Assembly (NCBI GenBank): GCA_019192455.1
Contig: JAHCML010000006.1
Location: 72,940-124,602 of the forward strand
DNA from: Alphaproteobacteria bacterium SS10
GTDB lineage: Bacteria > Pseudomonadota > Alphaproteobacteria > TMED2
Length of the DNA: 51,663 nt
Direction: 5' to 3'
Under the pieces are notes generated by a model. That model made no database searches, had not been told where the DNA came from, and saw only the letters and a list, made by a program, of their open reading frames with translations. Shown here in pieces: positions 25,575 through 33,288 of this stretch. The first letter of the stretch is position 1, and the number at the start of each line of letters is the position of its first letter. A program made the position numbers and the translations under genes.

Positions 25575-26420
25575 ATGCCCTTATCCATCGTTCCGACCGG
25601 TAAACGCTGGCGCTATGTGCGCCTGGCGTTGGAGGCTGTTTTTGGCCATGGCGGCGGGTTCTTTATCCCCTATCGCTATGCGGGCGCGGTTGATGATCAA
25701 AAGCCATTAGGCCAGCCGATCCGCCAACTCTTCACCGCTTCGGAGACCGATACGGGCGAGCATCTAAAGCGGATAGCGGCGTTGGCTGAGGATTTATCGG
25801 CAATCGGTGTTGATGCCGCTGCACCTGCCCCACGCTGGAACCAAAGCTGGTTTCCCGGCCTTGATGCCGCTGCCTATTACGCGATGATCCGGTACCGGAA
25901 GCCAAAGCGGATCATTGAGGTTGGCTCCGGCCACTCAACGCGCTTCGCCCTGCAGGCGATCAGCGACGGCGACCTCGAGACCAAGATTGATGCAATAGAC
26001 CCGGCGCCGCGAGCCACCCTGGCAAATGCACCGGATCTCCCGATTACCTGGCACGGGACCACGGTTGAGAAGTTTGGGCCCGCACCCGCCCTAGAGCCAG
26101 GTGACATCCTGTTCATCGACAGCAGCCATATCCTGATGCCCGGCAGTGATGTGGATGTGCTGTTCCATGATTGGTTACCCAGCCTGCCGCCCGGGGTGGT
26201 GATCCATATCCACGATATCTTCCTACCTGAAACCTACCCGGCAGAATGGCAATGGCGCGGCTATAACGAGCAACCACTGGTTGCCGCGCTGATTGGCACC
26301 AATGCCTACCGCATCCTGTTTGCCAGCGCCCATGCCCGGGCCACCATGGCAACACAGCTGCCAGCGCTGCACCTGCCCGACGGTGCGATTGAAAGCTCGC
26401 TTTGGCTTGAAAAGTACTGA
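25575..26420 (+). CDS. Class I SAM-dependent methyltransferase
   Basis: 281 residues. The SAM-binding Rossmann motif I is 'IIEVGSGHSTRFALQA' (about 114-129), followed by an acidic strand end ('KIDAIDPAPRA'). 'GDILFIDSSHILMPGSDVD' and 'VVIHIHDIFLPETYP' resemble the Methyltransf_24 group found in lipid and polyketide modification. It starts 1 nt after the transporter stop, so the product is made with the export system and may modify the exported molecule. Substrate unknown. Confidence 0.82.
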   Translation: MPLSIVPTGKRWRYVRLALEAVFGHGGGFFIPYRYAGAVDDQKPLGQPIRQLFTASETDTGEHLKRIAALAEDLSAIGVDAAAPAPRWNQSWFPGLDAAAYYAMIRYRKPKRIIEVGSGHSTRFALQAISDGDLETKIDAIDPAPRATLANAPDLPITWHGTTVEKFGPAPALEPGDILFIDSSHILMPGSDVDVLFHDWLPSLPPGVVIHIHDIFLPETYPAEWQWRGYNEQPLVAALIGTNAYRILFASAHARATMATQLPALHLPDGAIESSLWLEKY

Positions 26421-26437
26421 GTGAGTGGCACTCTCAC
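26421..26437. promoter_or_regulatory. GTGAG-N7-CTCAC palindrome, possible TetR half-region
   Basis: Directly after the methyltransferase stop codon, GTGAG (26421-26425) and CTCAC (26433-26437) form a palindrome related in sequence to the stronger 26488-26507 site. It could be a second operator for the adjacent TetR gene. Confidence 0.4.
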
Positions 26438-26440
26438 CCA

Positions 26441-26472
26441 CATGTTTGAACCGATTGTCAGGTTCGGGCATG
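26441..26472 (+). terminator. Wobble-containing hairpin after the methyltransferase gene
   Basis: CATGTTTGAACC (26441-26452) can pair with GGTTCGGGCATG (26461-26472) over 12 bp if three U-G wobbles are allowed, with an 8-nt loop. No U-run follows, so it is a weak or Rho-assisted terminator at best. Confidence 0.35.
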
Positions 26473-26487
26473 GTGCCCCCATCGCAT

Positions 26488-26507
26488 GTGAGTAAGCACT
26501 CACTCAC
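26488..26507. promoter_or_regulatory. TetR-type operator palindrome upstream of the TetR gene
   Basis: A 20-bp palindrome, GTGAGT-N8-ACTCAC, 30 nt before the TetR ATG. Length and symmetry are typical of operators of TetR regulators that repress themselves and the genes downstream. The same GTGAG/CTCAC half-sites recur at 26421-26437. Confidence 0.6.
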
Positions 26508-26536
26508 ACACCTTCTACAGCCGGTGGAGGCCTAAG

Positions 26537-27136
26537 ATGTCTGATCCTTACGAGACCCGCGCCCGGATTAACCAAGCAGCACTCAACCTGTTCGCCGAGC
26601 AGGGTGTTGAGGCCACCACGACTAAGGACATCGCGAAAGCGGCAGGCATCGCCGAGGGCACGATCTACCGCCACTATGTCAGCAAGGACGATCTGGTCTG
26701 GGATTTGTTCTCGACCAACTATGTGGGCTTTGCCGACCGGTTGGATGCCCTAGCCGCGGAGCATTCAGGCCTAAAGTTTAAGTTGTTGGTCGTTATTCGC
26801 CATTTCTGTGAGCTGTTTGATAATGACCCAGCGCTCTACCGCTTCTTGCTGCTGGTTCAACACCGCAACCTGCATCGCCTTAAGGCTGGCACCAGGACCC
26901 CGGTGCTGGCGATGAGTGACATCATCGCGGACGCCATGCAGGCAGGCGAAATTCCGGAGCAGGATGTGAATCTCGCTACCGCCTTTGTCCTGGGCATCGT
27001 GATGCAACCGGCTACCTTCCATGTCTATGGCCGCCTGGGCGGCAAGATGGTCGATCATGTGCCAGCCCTGGCCAACGCGGCCTATAACGCCCTCGGCGGT
27101 AAAGCGGCCCAAGACAGCGCTGAAAACGCGGCCTAA
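26537..27136 (+). CDS. TetR/AcrR family transcriptional regulator
   Basis: 199 residues. The N-terminal helix-turn-helix is clear: 'RINQAALNLFAEQGVEATT', 'KDIAKAAGIAEGTIYRHYV', 'SKDDLVWDLF' (residues 9-55). The remaining helical domain would bind a small ligand, for fatty-acid-type members an acyl-CoA. The ribosome-binding site GGTGGAGG is well placed. It is followed after 11 nt by the LplT-PlsC-Aas gene, and a palindromic operator lies just upstream, so autoregulation and control of the lipid-salvage gene are likely. Control of the upstream DUF1302-MMPL operon is possible but not shown. Confidence 0.9.
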   Translation: MSDPYETRARINQAALNLFAEQGVEATTTKDIAKAAGIAEGTIYRHYVSKDDLVWDLFSTNYVGFADRLDALAAEHSGLKFKLLVVIRHFCELFDNDPALYRFLLLVQHRNLHRLKAGTRTPVLAMSDIIADAMQAGEIPEQDVNLATAFVLGIVMQPATFHVYGRLGGKMVDHVPALANAAYNALGGKAAQDSAENAA

Positions 27137-27147
27137 GGAAGAATAAG

Positions 27148-30100
27148 ATGACCGATAAGATCACGCATGACATCGATACAGCTGAGGTTGTGGAAACTGG
27201 CGCACGACCATCCCTTTGGTCCGTCCTGAAGACAAAGCGGTTCCTGCCCCTGTTCCTTACCCAGTTTCTGGGGGCCGTGAATGACAACATGTTCAAGCAG
27301 GCGATCACCCTGCTGATCTTGTTCAACCTAGCCACCAGCGATGGCGCTGGCGGGCTCGCCGTGGTTGCGGGCACGGCGCTGTTTATCCTGCCCTACCTCT
27401 TATTCTCCGTCCTAGCCGGGCAATTGGCCGACCGGTTTGATAAGGCGAAGATCACCCGCACCCTCAAAATGACGGAGATCGGCGCCGCACTGGTTGGCAT
27501 TGTCGGGCTGGTTACCACCAGCATTCCGATCCTGATGCTGGCACTATTCCTCTTTGGCCTACAATCCGCCCTATTCAGCCCATCGAAATACGCCATGCTG
27601 CCCCAGCACCTGCGTGATGATGAGCTGGTGTCGGGCAATGCGCTGCTTGAGGCCGGGGCCTTCACCGCCATCATCACCGGCCTGATTATTGGCGGCTTAC
27701 TCTTGCTGACGCCGATGCCAACCCTGGCCATCGCGATTGCCACCCTGGCAGTCGCCGGTGTGGGTCTGGCCGCCAGCTTCGCGATCCCAACGGCACCGAG
27801 CCAAGCACCAGCGCCGCCAGCCCTGGATGGCTGGAAACCAAAGGCAATCTGGGCGCAGCTTCAGGAAGCGGCAGCCAAACCCCAGCTTTTCTATCCAATT
27901 CTCGGCATTGCCTGGTTCAACCTGCTGGGCGGGGTCCTGTTGGCCCAACTGCCGGTGCTGGCAAAAGCTGAGCTCGGCGCGTCTGAGACCATGACGACGC
28001 TGCTGTTCGTTGCCTTCACAATTGGTATTGGCGGTGGCGCCCTGCTTACGGACAAGCTGCTGAAGGGTCGTATTACCGGTCAATGGGCGCCTGTAGGCCT
28101 GATCATCGTGACCCTGTTCATGCTGGATCTGGCAATCATTGCCGACTATCCGCATGCGTTACTGGCAGGCATTGGCGATGCGAGCGTGTTCGCAACGATC
28201 CTGGCCAGCCCACAGAGCTGGCGCCTGTTCATCGACCTGATTGGCATTGCTGTCGGTGGTGCCCTGTTTGTCGTACCGCTCTACGCCATGCTTCAGCATA
28301 AGGCGAGTGATGAAGAGCGCGCCCGCATCATCGCGGCCAGTAACGTTATGGCCGCCCTATTCATTGTGGTTGGTAGCGGTGTTGCCGCCGCCCTTATGAC
28401 CCTTGGCGTGAATGCTGGGGTTGTGCTGGCAGCCCTCGCCATCACCAATATCTTCGCTGCTGGCTATGCCGTGCGCCTGGTTCCAACGCTGCTGGTACGG
28501 CCCGTATTCCGCACCTTGCTGCAGCTACTGTTCCGTATGCGGGTTAATGGTGTGGAGCGGTTGGATAAGCTTAAAGGGCCCGGTGTCTTTGTCGCCAACC
28601 ATGTCTCCTACATTGACGGGATTATTCTGGCCGCCAGCCTACCTGGCCGCCCGGTTTTTGCCGTCCACACCCATGTCGCTGAGAAATGGTGGGCCCGTCC
28701 CTTCCTGGCGCTGGTCGATTTCAAATCGCTGGATCCAACCAACCCCCTCGCGCTTAAAGCGTTGATTGAGGAGGTTAAGGGTGGCCGCTCCATCGTCATC
28801 TTCCCAGAGGGGCGGATTACCCAAACCGGTGCCTTGATGAAGGTATATGAGGGTCCAGGCCTAATTGCCGAACGTGGTGGCGTACCGCTGGTCCCAATCC
28901 GGATTGATGGTCCGCAATTCAGCAAGTTCTCCCTGCTTAAGGGCAGCATGCCCCAAGTCTGGTTCCCACGAGTGACCGTGACGATCGAGCAGCCCATCCA
29001 TCTGGATATTCCAAGTGATGTGAAAGGTCGCGCCCGCCGTGAGCAGACCGACTTAGCGCTCTATGACGCCCTGGCCGACCTTAGCTTCAAGGCCTCAAAC
29101 CGCCATACCGACATCTATGGCGCCCTAACCTTTGCTGCACGCCGCTTTGGCATGAAGTCGGAGGCTGTGGGCGATATTGAGATGCCATCCATGCCCTATC
29201 GTCGGCTAATCGCCGGTGCCGAGGCCCTGGGTGCCAAACTTGCCAAGCTCGCCGACAAGGGAGAGCGGATTGGCGTGATGCTGCCAACCAGTATTGGCGG
29301 GGTGGTGACCTTTATGGCGCTTCAAGCCTATGGGCGCGTTCCGGCCATGTTGAACTTCACCGCTGGTGCTGGCGGCATTCTAAAGGCGACAGAAGCGGCC
29401 ACGGTAACCAGGGTGCTGACCTCCCGCCGGTTCATTGAGAAGGCCAATCTGGAAGAGCTGGTCGCCGGTATCGAGCACAAGCTTGAGCTGATCTATCTCG
29501 AAGATATCCGCCCAAGCATCGGCACGCTCGATCGCCTTTGGGCCCTAACGAAGACGTTCTTCACCAAATGGGTGTGCCGTGCGCGCAAAATTGATCCCGA
29601 TGCGCCCGCGCTCGTGCTCTTCACCTCCGGCTCTGAGGGGGCACCGAAGGGTGTTGTGCTGAGCCATAGCAACCTGCTGTCGAACTGTAAGCAGATTGCA
29701 GCCCGGGTGGACTTTACCCAGCGAGACAAGGTGCTGAACGCCCTGCCCATGTTCCATAGCTTTGGGCTGACCGGTGGCACGCTGCTGCCGCTTGTATCTG
29801 GCGTTCCGACCTTCCTCTACCCATCGCCCCTGCACTACCGCGTGGTGCCTGAATTGGCCTACAGCTTTAACGCAACCATCATGTTCGGCACCGACACTTT
29901 CCTCAGTGGTTATGCCCGTATGGCTCATGTCTACGACTTCTATGCCATGCGTTATGTCTTTGCCGGTGCCGAGCGAGTGCGCCCGGAAACCCGCCGCACC
30001 TATATGGAGCAGTTCGGCACTCGGATCTTCGAAGGCTATGGCACGACTGAGACCGCACCTGTGATTGCGGTGAATACACCGATGCACAATCGCCCTGGCA

Positions 30101-30660
30101 CCGTTGGCCGTCTGCTGCCCGGCATGCGCTACAAACTGGAGCCGGTTCCAGGCGTTGAGGAAGGCGGCCGCCTTAAGGTTGCCGGCCCGAATGTCATGCT
30201 GGGTTATCTCAAGATTGATAAGCCAGGCCAGCTTGAGGCAGCAGAGCCAGGCTCAGATGAGAACACCCGCTGGCACGATACCGGCGACATTGTCGAGGTG
30301 GATGCTATCGGCTTCATCACGATTAAAGGTCGGGCCAAGCGCTTTGCCAAAATTGGTGGTGAGATGATTTCCCTGGCCGCTGTCGAGGCGCTAGCAGAAA
30401 CAGCCTATCCAGAGATCCAGACCGCCGTTGTTAGCCAGGCCGATCCGTCAAAGGGTGAGAAACTGATCATCTGCGTCGCCGGTGAGAAGCTTGATCTCGC
30501 CAAACTGCGTAAAGCAGCGAAAGAACAGGGGCTGCCAGAACTGGTGGTGCCAAAGGACCAACTGGTCATGGAAGAACTGCCACTGCTTGGCACCGGTAAG
30601 ATCGATATGGTCAGCCTGAACAAGCTTGTTGCGCAGGAACGTGAACTAGAACCCGTATGA
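27148..30660 (+). CDS. LplT-PlsC-Aas fusion: lysophospholipid transporter / acyltransferase / acyl-ACP synthetase
   Basis: 1170 residues with three domains. Residues about 20-440 form an MFS transporter like LplT ('LPLFLTQFLGAVNDNMFKQ', 'GQLADRFDKAKI'). Residues about 450-650 are a PlsC acyltransferase with motif I 'NHVSYIDG' (near 482) and 'IFPEGRIT' (near 552). The C-terminal AMP-binding acyl-ACP/CoA synthetase has the P-loop 'LFTSGSEGAPKGVVLSHSN' near 825, 'EGYGTTETAPV' and 'WHDTGDIVEVD'. Together they would take up lysophospholipid, activate a fatty acid and re-acylate, the job of separate LplT and Aas proteins in E. coli. Such full fusions are known in other proteobacteria. Ribosome-binding site AAGGAAG. 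Cotranscribed with the TetR gene. Confidence 0.93.
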   Translation: MTDKITHDIDTAEVVETGARPSLWSVLKTKRFLPLFLTQFLGAVNDNMFKQAITLLILFNLATSDGAGGLAVVAGTALFILPYLLFSVLAGQLADRFDKAKITRTLKMTEIGAALVGIVGLVTTSIPILMLALFLFGLQSALFSPSKYAMLPQHLRDDELVSGNALLEAGAFTAIITGLIIGGLLLLTPMPTLAIAIATLAVAGVGLAASFAIPTAPSQAPAPPALDGWKPKAIWAQLQEAAAKPQLFYPILGIAWFNLLGGVLLAQLPVLAKAELGASETMTTLLFVAFTIGIGGGALLTDKLLKGRITGQWAPVGLIIVTLFMLDLAIIADYPHALLAGIGDASVFATILASPQSWRLFIDLIGIAVGGALFVVPLYAMLQHKASDEERARIIAASNVMAALFIVVGSGVAAALMTLGVNAGVVLAALAITNIFAAGYAVRLVPTLLVRPVFRTLLQLLFRMRVNGVERLDKLKGPGVFVANHVSYIDGIILAASLPGRPVFAVHTHVAEKWWARPFLALVDFKSLDPTNPLALKALIEEVKGGRSIVIFPEGRITQTGALMKVYEGPGLIAERGGVPLVPIRIDGPQFSKFSLLKGSMPQVWFPRVTVTIEQPIHLDIPSDVKGRARREQTDLALYDALADLSFKASNRHTDIYGALTFAARRFGMKSEAVGDIEMPSMPYRRLIAGAEALGAKLAKLADKGERIGVMLPTSIGGVVTFMALQAYGRVPAMLNFTAGAGGILKATEAATVTRVLTSRRFIEKANLEELVAGIEHKLELIYLEDIRPSIGTLDRLWALTKTFFTKWVCRARKIDPDAPALVLFTSGSEGAPKGVVLSHSNLLSNCKQIAARVDFTQRDKVLNALPMFHSFGLTGGTLLPLVSGVPTFLYPSPLHYRVVPELAYSFNATIMFGTDTFLSGYARMAHVYDFYAMRYVFAGAERVRPETRRTYMEQFGTRIFEGYGTTETAPVIAVNTPMHNRPGTVGRLLPGMRYKLEPVPGVEEGGRLKVAGPNVMLGYLKIDKPGQLEAAEPGSDENTRWHDTGDIVEVDAIGFITIKGRAKRFAKIGGEMISLAAVEALAETAYPEIQTAVVSQADPSKGEKLIICVAGEKLDLAKLRKAAKEQGLPELVVPKDQLVMEELPLLGTGKIDMVSLNKLVAQERELEPV

Positions 30661-30732
30661 TTAAGATGCGTGCTATATGTATCGGGCATAATTTTCAACG
30701 CGCTCTAGACGCACCGAAACGGCTTTAAACAC

Positions 30733-31017
30733 ATGATCACTTGGGTAGACATTTATCCACTTACCACCGGGAACATCATTCTTATCATCAGGCAGCCGAT
30801 GCCGCCTGAGGGTGAGCTGACCGTTGTGGTGAAGAAAACCGGCTTCTCAATCTACTGCGAGAAGGAACAGATCGGCGAGATTGAGAATGTCGACCCCGAT
30901 ATCTTAAAGGCGCTAGCGGCGAGCGAGCTGCTCGGCATGTTGGAATGGCCTGAGGGTGGTGAAGAGCCCGATTATCTTGATCGCTATGCAAAAGTTGTCG
31001 ACAAAACCGCGGCGTAA
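30733..31017 (+). CDS. Small soluble protein of unknown function
   Basis: 94 residues, acidic, no signal or membrane helix. The N-terminal half alternates like beta strands ('GNIILIIRQP', 'GELTVVVKKTGFSIYCEKE'). The C-terminal half is helical ('PDILKALAASELLGMLEWP'). The one Cys is at about residue 50. No Shine-Dalgarno is evident before the ATG. It stands alone, 72 nt after the LplT-PlsC-Aas gene. I do not recognise the family; the even composition and absence of overlapping better frames suggest a real gene. Confidence 0.6.
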   Translation: MITWVDIYPLTTGNIILIIRQPMPPEGELTVVVKKTGFSIYCEKEQIGEIENVDPDILKALAASELLGMLEWPEGGEEPDYLDRYAKVVDKTAA

Positions 31018-31223
31018 AGCGACTGCAGCAAAGCGCAGAAAAACCAGCCAAAACAAAGGCTAAAATGAAAAGCCCTAGTGAAACTGGTCGACACCTAAGC
31101 CCATGCGTAGCAAATATTCGAAACGCTAAATTAGGCACTTTCTTAATGTGCCCGTACAGTCTTTAATAGGGATAACCGATCATCTGCAGGGGTGCAGGGA
31201 TCACGTAGATTTGGGGGTTTAAA

Positions 31224-32039
31224 ATGGTTGCACCAGCTCTTATTTGGGGCGCTCGTATCGCACTTCCGGCCATTGCACGTGTTGGCGGACCGCTGCTCGC
31301 GCGGGTCGGAACCGGTTTACGTGGTGCCCTTGGTTTTGCGGCCAAACGACCTGTCACGACCTTAGTTGGCGCTGAACTCGCCACCGGCGGTGCTGTTAGC
31401 GACGCCATCCTTCCGGAAATGCCAAATATGGGTGAGATGGCCAGCAGTGCTGGCAATTGGCTCACCGGCACAACGGCCGGCAACCTGACCATGGGTGCTG
31501 GCGGCCTGTTCCTTGCCAGCCGTCTGTTTGGCGGTGGCGGCGGCGGTGGTGGCATTGGCGGCATGCTGAATAAAGTTGGTGGTATTGCCGCCGTTGGTGC
31601 TGCAATTGCCCCGATCTTCATGGCTGAGAACGGCATGGGCCGCGCCATGGAAGGTTTCCAGAATGTCTTCCGCGGCATTGCTGAGGGCTCCATGCGGGGC
31701 GATTGGTCTCAAATGCATCGTGGCTTCGGTCAACTTGGCGGTGTCTACAGCGAAGGCTTCGGCAACATTGGTGATCGCCTTGGCCTTGGTGGTGATAACA
31801 GCCCATCTGCTGGTCCTGCAGGCGCCGCTCTTGCGGCCGCTGGTGTGACCCGTGTTGGCCGTGATGCACCGGCAGCCCTTACAGAAACCGGTCTAGGCAT
31901 GGATAGCCCCGCCGCAGGTGCAGGCGACCTTGCAGCGGGTGAACAAATTATCGCTGGTGTTGAGGGGGCAGAAGCCCAAGCAGCAGAGCGTCGTGCCTCT
32001 ATCGGCCAAATGCGCCGGGAAGCACGTCACGGCGGCTAG
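31224..32039 (+). CDS. Gly/Ala-rich hydrophobic protein of unknown function
   Basis: 271 residues. The N-terminal half is strongly hydrophobic and Gly/Ala-rich: amphipathic 'MVAPALIWGARIALPAIARV', a run of eight Gly at about 103-110, and a membrane-like stretch 'GGIAAVGAAIAPIFMAENG' at about 119-137. A segment 'GFQNVFRGIAEGSMRGDWSQ' follows, then an Ala/Gly tail ending in basic 'RRASIGQMRREARHGG'. No signal peptide of the usual kind. It is followed by an intrinsic terminator, so it is a monocistronic unit with about 200 nt of upstream sequence. Composition is reminiscent of secreted or pore-forming proteins. Codon use resembles the well-expressed genes of the window. Function unknown. Confidence 0.65.
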   Translation: MVAPALIWGARIALPAIARVGGPLLARVGTGLRGALGFAAKRPVTTLVGAELATGGAVSDAILPEMPNMGEMASSAGNWLTGTTAGNLTMGAGGLFLASRLFGGGGGGGGIGGMLNKVGGIAAVGAAIAPIFMAENGMGRAMEGFQNVFRGIAEGSMRGDWSQMHRGFGQLGGVYSEGFGNIGDRLGLGGDNSPSAGPAGAALAAAGVTRVGRDAPAALTETGLGMDSPAAGAGDLAAGEQIIAGVEGAEAQAAERRASIGQMRREARHGG

Positions 32040-32066
32040 TTTGATCCAGACAAACTGAGTTGAATG

Positions 32067-32094
32067 AAGGGGCTGTTCAATCAGTCCCTTTTTT
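32067..32094 (+). terminator. Intrinsic terminator after the Gly/Ala-rich gene
   Basis: AAGGGGCTG (32067-32075), loop TTCAAT, then CAGTCCCTT with one G-U pair, followed by a run of six T. It is a good Rho-independent terminator for rightward transcription. On the other strand it lies 10 nt beyond the stop of the leftward permease gene and could serve it less well. Confidence 0.8.
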
Positions 32095-32103
32095 CATGCC
32101 TGA

Positions 32104-33288
32104 CTACCGGTAGGGATCAGCCGCATCCCGTAAGCCATCGCCAAGGAAGTTAAAGGCAAGAATGGCGATGATAACCGGTACCACTGGCAGCATTAGCCAG
32201 GGGTATAGGACCACGATGTTGATGTCCTGGGCTTCGGTCAGCAACACGCCCCAGCTATTGATCGGTGGCCGCAAGCCGAGCCCGAGATAGCTAAGCGCTG
32301 TTTCGCCAAGGATCATGCTGGGGATCGCCAGGGTCGCCGAGGCAATGATGTGGCTCGAGAAGTTGGGCACCAGATGCTTGAAGATGATCCGCCGGGGCCT
32401 AGCACCCAGCAGCCTAGCGGCGCTGGCAAAATCTTCCTCACGCAAGGCCAGTAGTTTTGAGCGCACGGCTCGTGCAAGGCCAGTCCAGTCGATCAGACCT
32501 AAGATGATGGTGATCGAGAAGAAGACGAGGATGGGACTCCACGTCACCGGTACCGCAGCGGACAAGGCCATCCATAGCGGCAGTTCAGGCAAGCTGCGGA
32601 TCGTCTCAATCACCCGCTGCACAATGCTATCGACCCAGCCACCGAAATAGCCTGCCAAGCCACCGATCAGAATGCCGAGGAATAGGCTAACCGCAATTCC
32701 GATAAGGCCAACGGTCAGGGATATCCGGGCGCCATAGATGATACGGGAGAGCACATCACGGCCCAGCCGATCAGTCCCCAGCAAGAACATGGTGCCGTCC
32801 ACAGCGGGGCAAACCAAATGGCCCGATGCTTCAAACAGGCCCCAGAACTGATAGCTATCGCCGCTACAAAAGAACCTTAAGGGCTGCACCTTCTCGGAGT
32901 TCGGGGTGTAGACGCGCTGCAAGTTCTCCATGTCGAGGGTCTGGTCATACCCGTAGACAAAGGGCCCAACAAAGCTCCCCTCATGGAAAAGGTGTATGGA
33001 TTGCGGCGGGGCCAGCACATGCTTGCTGTCCCGCGTATCCTGCGCATAAGGGGCCAGGGGTTCAGCAAAGGCCGCCATCAGATACAGCAGCAATAAAATG
33101 AAGGCTGAGAAGATGGCCAGCCGATGCTGCTTAAGCTTCAACCAGACGAGGCGCCACTGACCGGCAAACGCCAGGTCATCATGCATGTTCGTGTCACGCT
33201 CTGCCTGCCCAGGATCAAAGGCCTCATCACTCACCACATGGGTGGTGGCATCCAGGCTGGGCGGAAGGGTCGTTGCCTTGGCGACCAT
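32104..33288 (-). CDS. ABC transporter permease, DppC/YejE-like, with periplasmic insert
   Basis: 394 residues, longer than usual (about 300-340). N-terminal cytoplasmic tail of about 50 residues, then first helix 'IFSAFILLLLYLMAAF'. An extra periplasmic stretch follows (about residues 82-165) with two Cys ('FFCSGDSYQFWG', 'LVCPAVDG'). The standard BPD_transp_1 core comes after it: 'LLGTDRLGRDVLSRIIYGAR', five helices and the ATPase-contact EAA loop 'AARLLGARPRRIIFKHLVPN'. It shares one base with the upstream permease gene (TGATG), so they are translated together. It is the last gene of the glycosyltransferase-importer unit. Confidence 0.9.
   Translation of the reverse strand: MVAKATTLPPSLDATTHVVSDEAFDPGQAERDTNMHDDLAFAGQWRLVWLKLKQHRLAIFSAFILLLLYLMAAFAEPLAPYAQDTRDSKHVLAPPQSIHLFHEGSFVGPFVYGYDQTLDMENLQRVYTPNSEKVQPLRFFCSGDSYQFWGLFEASGHLVCPAVDGTMFLLGTDRLGRDVLSRIIYGARISLTVGLIGIAVSLFLGILIGGLAGYFGGWVDSIVQRVIETIRSLPELPLWMALSAAVPVTWSPILVFFSITIILGLIDWTGLARAVRSKLLALREEDFASAARLLGARPRRIIFKHLVPNFSSHIIASATLAIPSMILGETALSYLGLGLRPPINSWGVLLTEAQDINIVVLYPWLMLPVVPVIIAILAFNFLGDGLRDAADPYR

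Noticed and set aside
31524-31560. Short GGC/GGT repeat as a possible microsatellite or repeat element
   Set aside because: It is the in-frame octaglycine run of the coding sequence, with mixed GGT/GGC codons, not a DNA repeat element.
31163-31693. Proline-rich 176-codon frame opposite the Gly/Ala-rich gene
   Set aside because: Gly codons read as Pro on the reverse strand, which explains the Pro runs. The plus-strand gene has its own terminator and better start context.
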